Positions 59,914-64,000 of a stretch of DNA of 64,000 nt are shown one piece after another. Every line of letters begins with the position of its first letter. Positions within the stretch are counted from its first letter, which is position 1. The position numbers and the translations under genes are program-made. The notes beneath the pieces are model-generated. The model searched no databases and was not told the origin of the DNA. It saw nothing but the letters and a program-made list of their open reading frames with translations. This DNA comes from Saccharomyces paradoxus (Eukaryota > Ascomycota > Saccharomycetes > Saccharomycetales > Saccharomycetaceae), in contig NC_047491.1 in NCBI RefSeq assembly GCF_002079055.1, positions 248,001-312,000 of the forward strand. Reading direction: 5' to 3'.

Positions 59914-59986
59914 TGGACGCAACCGGAATCGAACCGATGACCTCTTCCTTGCAAGGGAAGCGCGCTACCAACTGCGCCATGTGCCC
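59914..59986 (-). tRNA. tA(UGC)E: tRNA-Ala, anticodon UGC
   Basis: The minus strand gives a 73-nt tRNA beginning GGGCACATGGCGCAGTTGG and ending GGTTGCGTCCA. The anticodon stem-loop reads CTTCCCTTGCAAGGAAG with anticodon TGC. The G3:U70 wobble pair, the main identity element for alanine, is present. The A box and B box (GGTTCGATTCC) are intact and there is no intron. A TCTTTTT terminator follows. A Ty3 sigma LTR starts 15 bases upstream of the mature 5' end, in the typical Ty3 target window. Confidence 0.97.
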
Positions 59987-60000
59987 AGAATTTCTGTATG

Positions 60001-60347
60001 TGTTGGATCTCAACATGGGATACCTCAGTATAAGCAATTTTAGCCCGTAGACGATTTTAGGGTTTCATTCCAACACCCATGAAAAAGGTAAGATTGAGTA
60101 TGCCTAAGATGAACCAATCAAAGTTATAAATACCTGAAGAAATGAGTTTAGATCTGTTGGATGGTGAAACATAAAAAACAGAATGAGGAATAATCGTAAT
60201 ATTTTTATGTAGAAATATCAATTCCATTGTGAGAATTCCAATATCCTCGAGGAGAACTTCTAGTATATTCTGTATACATAATATTATTGCCTTTATCAAC
60301 AATGGAATCCCAACAATTATCTCAAGGTTCACCCAATTCTCAAGATC
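60001..60347 (+). mobile_element. Ty3 sigma LTR remnant, interrupted by a delta LTR
   Basis: The left part (60001-60154) aligns with the sigma LTR: the start TGTTGGATCTCAACATG matches TGTTGTATCTCAAAATG, then CTCAGTAT, and later AAAGTTATAAATACCTGAA before TTTAGATC. The right part resumes after the inserted delta with AGATCCGA, as in sigma, and then fades; its 3' boundary is uncertain (about 60350-60420). The start is 15 bases from the mature 5' end of tRNA-Ala, where Ty3 inserts. It is a broken, old LTR fossil with no internal coding. Confidence 0.85.
60155..60342 (+). mobile_element. Delta LTR nested in the sigma LTR
   Basis: The element starts TGTTGG and ends TTCTCA in the delta orientation, with landmarks GAATGAGGAATAATCG, CCTCGAGGAGAACTTC and ATGGAATCCCAACAATTATC. 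It is flanked by AGATC on both sides (60150-60154 and 60343-60347), a 5-bp target-site duplication taken from the sigma sequence. At 188 bases it is shorter than a full delta (about 330), so it is a broken copy. It must be younger than the sigma it interrupts. Confidence 0.88.
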
Positions 60348-60477
60348 CGACTTAGATCTTGTATAATATGTAGAATTGCCTGCATGAGTATATGATTTAC
60401 ATTAAAAACGTCGAATTAGCTTTTCGCATACGTCTCAACCAAGAGGAGCGCGGTAAAAACTATGGGAAACTCAATTG

Positions 60478-61386
60478 TTAACCTTGCGCCTGATCAAAGC
60501 AGTCATTAATACCCATATTATTTGTGTCAACTGATGGACAGTCAATACTCCAGGGATAATAACGAGACCAAGCATCATTGGCAACTACTCTCAGCTCGGC
60601 ACGCCAAGAACCACCGTGGCTATAGGTAACACAAAATGCTGTCTTGCCATGATTGTGCATACTGGATACTGAAGCACGAACTGCACACGTTAAATTTTCT
60701 TCAGAGGCTGTGGTATCACAGTTACTGTTTGTTGACCACGTCTTGACAAACAAACTCCAACCCTCTTGCCCATCAAGAAAGATATTCGTGAACTCCTGGC
60801 TGCCACAATACTTCTTCCCATCGTTCCCATGAACGGCCCATGCTACCCATTGCGCTATGCAGCTGTTCAAATTAGCCATAAGCGTTGTGGAAGAGACGGC
60901 CCCATTGTACAATCGAGACCAAGTTCTTACCTCTACCCCGCAAAACTTGGCTCTACAGAGGGTAGATTCACCAGTTTCCTGGTTGCGTTTGTACTGCAGG
61001 TCTGCTGGTGTTTCAACAGAACCGTCGACGGCTACATTGATGGCATTACTGATACTTATTGCCGTGACATCATTTTGTAGTTGCTCGACGAGAATATGCT
61101 GAGTGAAATTGGCCGCTTGAGTAGTTATATTACTAATAATGGTGGGGTATTCAGTAGCATCACGCTTGTTGAAGGATTCAGGGACAGTACCATTTGCAGT
61201 TAATCCTACTGTCTGGTAAAATTCAACCATGGAAACAGGAGCGATTGCCAAATTATCGTACATTTTCCAGAATCCTGATGGCAAGCCCTGGCTTTCACCA
61301 CCCGTCAGGTAGATCTCAGCATGTGTGCATGCGCATAACAATAAGATCGCATAAAAAAATGAAACGGCATAATATCCTGAGGTCAT
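60478..61386 (-). CDS. YER076C: YER076C-like secretory, cysteine-rich protein of unknown function
   Basis: From the ATG at 61386 the product has 302 residues, the length I remember for YER076C. The frame is open 27 codons further upstream but without an ATG. A hydrophobic N-terminus (MTSGYYAVSFFYAILLLCAC) is a likely signal peptide with cleavage near THAE. Four N-glycosylation sequons (NGT, NIT, NFT, NLT), two Lys-Arg dibasic sites that Kex2 could cut (NKRDATEY and YKRNQETGE) and about eight lumenal cysteines suggest a secreted or cell-surface, processed protein. No domain was recognised. The layout recalls yeast killer preprotoxins, but this is only structural analogy. It lies beside tRNA and LTR remnants, and the frame is intact. 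Confidence 0.85.
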   Translation of the reverse strand: MTSGYYAVSFFYAILLLCACTHAEIYLTGGESQGLPSGFWKMYDNLAIAPVSMVEFYQTVGLTANGTVPESFNKRDATEYPTIISNITTQAANFTQHILVEQLQNDVTAISISNAINVAVDGSVETPADLQYKRNQETGESTLCRAKFCGVEVRTWSRLYNGAVSSTTLMANLNSCIAQWVAWAVHGNDGKKYCGSQEFTNIFLDGQEGWSLFVKTWSTNSNCDTTASEENLTCAVRASVSSMHNHGKTAFCVTYSHGGSWRAELRVVANDAWSRYYPWSIDCPSVDTNNMGINDCFDQAQG

Positions 61387-62472
61387 TCTTCTCTTTTGGA
61401 TTGATTGCTTGCTTCTGTATCTTGTAATACTTCTTTCAGAGAGGGCCAATATGCAGTTATTATACAAGTTTAGTTACGGTTATGTGAAGACTTTGAATAA
61501 TGCTGCAAAACTGTTGGGTGCTGCAAAACTGTTGAGTGCTGCAAAACTGTTGGGTGCTGCAAAACTGTTAGAAAGCATTGCCTCTTGTATAAGATGTAGT
61601 CGCATTACTTCAGTTAATGACTTGAACCAGTTTGTTTTTCAATTCACGGCTGTATTCTTCACTAATTAAACGATTAGCGGGAGTCAGGGAAATAGAAAGA
61701 ATATTTGCAAATGGAGCACCATTTTAGAATTTTTTTTTTTTTCAGTGCTCACAGGTTGATGATAATGATAAAATATTTTGTTCTTTAGAATTATTTACAT
61801 ATTGTTTAGAAATGAACGATTATTCACACTTATTACTATATTGGTTTAAAATGGTTAACAGTTTGCTCGAGATATCAACACAATCTAGTCTTACATAAAA
61901 CTTTCTTTTTTGTCCCCGGAAATCTGGCGCAAACCCTTTTTCATAGGATTGACTTAGAATAGTTGAAGAGCGCTTTCTCTTGCAAAGGAGGTGCTAACCC
62001 TTCTTACTTTGGTTTATTTTCGTGTTGGAACAAGTAGTTCAAAAATATACAGGCGAGTTGATATAATAACATTATGTGCGTTCTCATCGTATACTTAGGC
62101 ACATCTCTTATACGCTTATATATAATTGCAACAGTAACAGAATAATGAAACTGTTAAAAGCAATATGTAGACAATGACGCAATTGAGTTACAGATCCAAT
62201 ATATACGTGGAAAATATGAGTTGTTACACTGAACATGTTATATTTACCTGACATACCACTATATTGTACTGATGATACTTAAGACGTGCCAATTGCGCGT
62301 GTTATATGAACCTCTCCTTCATAGTATAGGAAGATGTACTTTTATTCTTAATTAACACCACCTTTGAATAATTTATCATCAGCAACCTTCAATTAACAAA
62401 AAAATAGGAAAAAAATTGGAAAAAACCTCAAAACTATGTACATATTGAAAGGAGTAAATAATCAATTTTTAT
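61387..62472. other. YER076C upstream and MRX1 3' region
   Basis: A 1.1-kb gap. It contains the 18-bp tandem repeat listed separately and a T-run near 61730-61742. An ATG-initiated plus-strand frame at 61451-61669 runs through the repeat; it is not called as a gene. No LTR was recognised. Confidence 0.5.
61501..61570. repeat. 18-bp tandem repeat, about four copies
   Basis: The unit TGCTGCAAAACTGTTGGG is repeated at 61501, 61519, 61537 and 61555, the last copy incomplete, with one or two changes between copies. It lies about 115 bases upstream of the YER076C start. The period is a multiple of three, so on the plus strand it reads as repeated AAKLLG. Confidence 0.95.
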
Positions 62473-64000
62473 TTAAAACTTGTCATAGCTGGTTTCAAGT
62501 ATCAGCTCGGCCAAGTCCTCCATGATGCACTCTTCACTGGTACTTGTATTTTCGCTATCACCCTTCCTTCTTGAGTTGCCTTCAATGTCCGCTAAATCTT
62601 CCAGTAATATTTGCTTCAGCCTCAAAAGGAGCCTTCTGGCAAGAAACTTCTTTCTTTCCGTGCCTTTTAAACTGGTTATTTCCTCACTATCCAGTGACGG
62701 AAGCTTGATTCTCTCGGTTAAAATCTTGACTAAACGAATTCCCTCCAACGTAACAAAGCGCTTGTCTTCTATGCTCGCTTTAAATTCCTTCCCGAACTCA
62801 CCCTTCAACAAAGATTTCAAGTATTCATCTAGTATACTTTTCAGTTCCACTGTAGACACTTTATCATTCATGTTCAGATTTTTAAGGATAGGAAACAGGA
62901 ACTTCCATGAATTAAACCCGTAAACTTTGCCGTTCAACTTTGATGAGTATGTGGCCTCTACGCTATCTATAAACCCCCGAATCTTGTGCAAAGTAGCTTC
63001 AGCATTTGATGCATCTTTGTTTATAACGGCCTTGAGACTTTGTCTTTGGAATGCGTTGTACACCAAAATTAACGTCCTCCTGGTTATTGAGATTTGTGCC
63101 GACGAGGCTACCCGTTCATAAATGTCCAGACACTCGTCCCCGCAAGTGGTGGGCCTCGTTGTTATGACAGTTTCCATGTATTTGTGATATATGCTCTGAT
63201 CTAACATTTGGTTGCTCTGTGCCTCTAATGTCTGAAATATTTCCATAGCAAGATCATATTCCTTGTTTTTCAAACAGTAATTCATAAATAATCCCACAAC
63301 ATGTTTGTTGAGAGGAAAGGGCTTATTGATGTTCCAATGACTTAGTGGAACTAATGTAGGAATATCGCTTTGTGTCAAATACTTCTTGAAAATGGTCTTA
63401 TCAAATTGAAAATATTCACAGAGGGCCCATAGTCCCATTCCTTGCTTCTCAATATTTGGTGACTTCTGGCTACATATTACTTCACAGTACTCAAATAACA
63501 ATTTAGAATCGACACAATAGTCTGGTATTTTATTCATCAAATCATTGAGTACCACCATAAAACGTTTCTCATCGGCAATCCTAGTACAAGATCTTATCAT
63601 TAAGGTATATGTAATACTATCCTTTTTCAAACCTGGGCACTTTATATTAAGAAGTTTGAACACTAGTGTTTCATCGGTACAATTTATCAGTGCCGCCAAA
63701 GCGGTATTATATTCTATTTCCGTGAGCTCATTTTTGTCACACAAACTATCTATAGTCTTCAAAACAAGTTCTCCGTATTTTTTTGAGACCAAATTGTCTT
63801 GTTTTGAGAGCCCATTAAAGAGGATTGTGATGGAATGTTGATCAATAGGGACTCCCCATTTTTTTCGCCAATTGAAGATATCTACAGCACTTTGTTGGGA
63901 CTGCACAACTTCGAAATAATATTTCATAATCAAATTCATCCCAACGACGCCTTTCTTTTTAGCTAGCCTAGCCAAAAAGACAGCTTTTTCCAGTTGTCCT
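62473..64000 (-). CDS. MRX1: Mrx1, mitochondrial organisation protein (partial)
   Basis: The 3' part of YER077C (reference 688 residues). The frame is open to the window edge, so about 508 C-terminal residues are visible and the true start is outside. The codon at 63975 is TTG, not a start. Recognised as Mrx1, a protein found in the mitochondrion with the mitochondrial organisation of gene expression (MIOREX) complexes. The sequence has repeated helical segments of about 35 residues (KYYFEVVQSQQSAVDIFNW, ITYTLMIRSCTRIADE, YDLAMEIFQTLEAQSNQML) that resemble PPR repeats. The presequence is not in the window. No break is seen in the visible part. Confidence 0.92.
   Translation of the reverse strand, partial: GQLEKAVFLARLAKKKGVVGMNLIMKYYFEVVQSQQSAVDIFNWRKKWGVPIDQHSITILFNGLSKQDNLVSKKYGELVLKTIDSLCDKNELTEIEYNTALAALINCTDETLVFKLLNIKCPGLKKDSITYTLMIRSCTRIADEKRFMVVLNDLMNKIPDYCVDSKLLFEYCEVICSQKSPNIEKQGMGLWALCEYFQFDKTIFKKYLTQSDIPTLVPLSHWNINKPFPLNKHVVGLFMNYCLKNKEYDLAMEIFQTLEAQSNQMLDQSIYHKYMETVITTRPTTCGDECLDIYERVASSAQISITRRTLILVYNAFQRQSLKAVINKDASNAEATLHKIRGFIDSVEATYSSKLNGKVYGFNSWKFLFPILKNLNMNDKVSTVELKSILDEYLKSLLKGEFGKEFKASIEDKRFVTLEGIRLVKILTERIKLPSLDSEEITSLKGTERKKFLARRLLLRLKQILLEDLADIEGNSRRKGDSENTSTSEECIMEDLAELILETSYDKF

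Noticed and set aside
61410-61467. Longer YER076C product starting upstream of 61386
   Set aside because: The frame is open but begins with a TTG and has no ATG; the ATG at 61386 gives a clear signal peptide and the reference length.

Overview
The window is a nuclear chromosome segment of a budding yeast of the genus Saccharomyces. The evidence is compact intron-poor genes, GTATGT / TACTAAC / AG introns confined to the ribosomal-protein genes and YOS1, tRNA genes flanked by Ty LTR remnants, and a gene order that matches the right arm of chromosome V of S. cerevisiae from TPA1 (YER049W) to MRX1 (YER077C) without a break. The proteins look a few percent different from the S288C versions I remember (for example HIS1, ICL1, TPA1), the FCY21 start codon differs, and RRT13 is about twice the S288C length. 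I therefore favour a sister species such as S. paradoxus over S. cerevisiae S288C, but this is inference from memory without an alignment.

Layout. 1-8.1 kb: TPA1, RSM18, JHD1, HOM3, PIC2. 9.4-14.3 kb: the tiny gene YER053C-A, GIP2 and HIS1. 14.9-26.7 kb: three purine-cytosine permease paralogues (FCY2 on the minus strand, FCY21 and FCY22 in tandem on the plus strand) with RPL34A, HMF1, PET117 and PCL6 between them. 26.8-35.4 kb: CEM1, GPP2, THO1, VHR2, ICL1. 36.1-38.7 kb: an accessory patch with an old delta LTR, tRNA-Ser(UGA), a second delta with a perfect 5-bp target duplication, and RRT13, an F-box-less copy of the Cdc4 WD40 domain. 39.9-53.5 kb: RGI1, MOT2, ARG5,6, RNR1, TDA2, VTC1, ALD5. 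54.2-59.1 kb: RPS24A, the two-intron gene YOS1, and PTP3. 59.9-61.4 kb: a second accessory patch with tRNA-Ala(UGC), a Ty3 sigma LTR that has been invaded by a Ty1/2 delta LTR, and the secreted orphan YER076C. 62.5-64.0 kb: the 3' part of MRX1, cut by the window edge.

The genes are mostly housekeeping: amino-acid synthesis (HOM3, HIS1, ARG5,6, with Gcn4 sites upstream), carbon metabolism (ICL1 with a CSRE, ALD5, GPP2, RGI1), the mitochondrion (RSM18, PIC2, CEM1, PET117, MRX1), dNTP supply (RNR1 with four MCB boxes), translation (RPL34A, RPS24A with Rap1 sites), transcription and RNA (JHD1, MOT2, THO1, VHR2), and signalling (PCL6, GIP2, PTP3).

Most worth a second look: RRT13 keeps the known phosphodegron-binding residues of Cdc4 at a constant offset of 358 but has no F-box; the sigma/delta nest; gene-conversion tracts among the FCY genes; and YER076C, a cysteine-rich secretory protein with an 18-bp tandem repeat just upstream.
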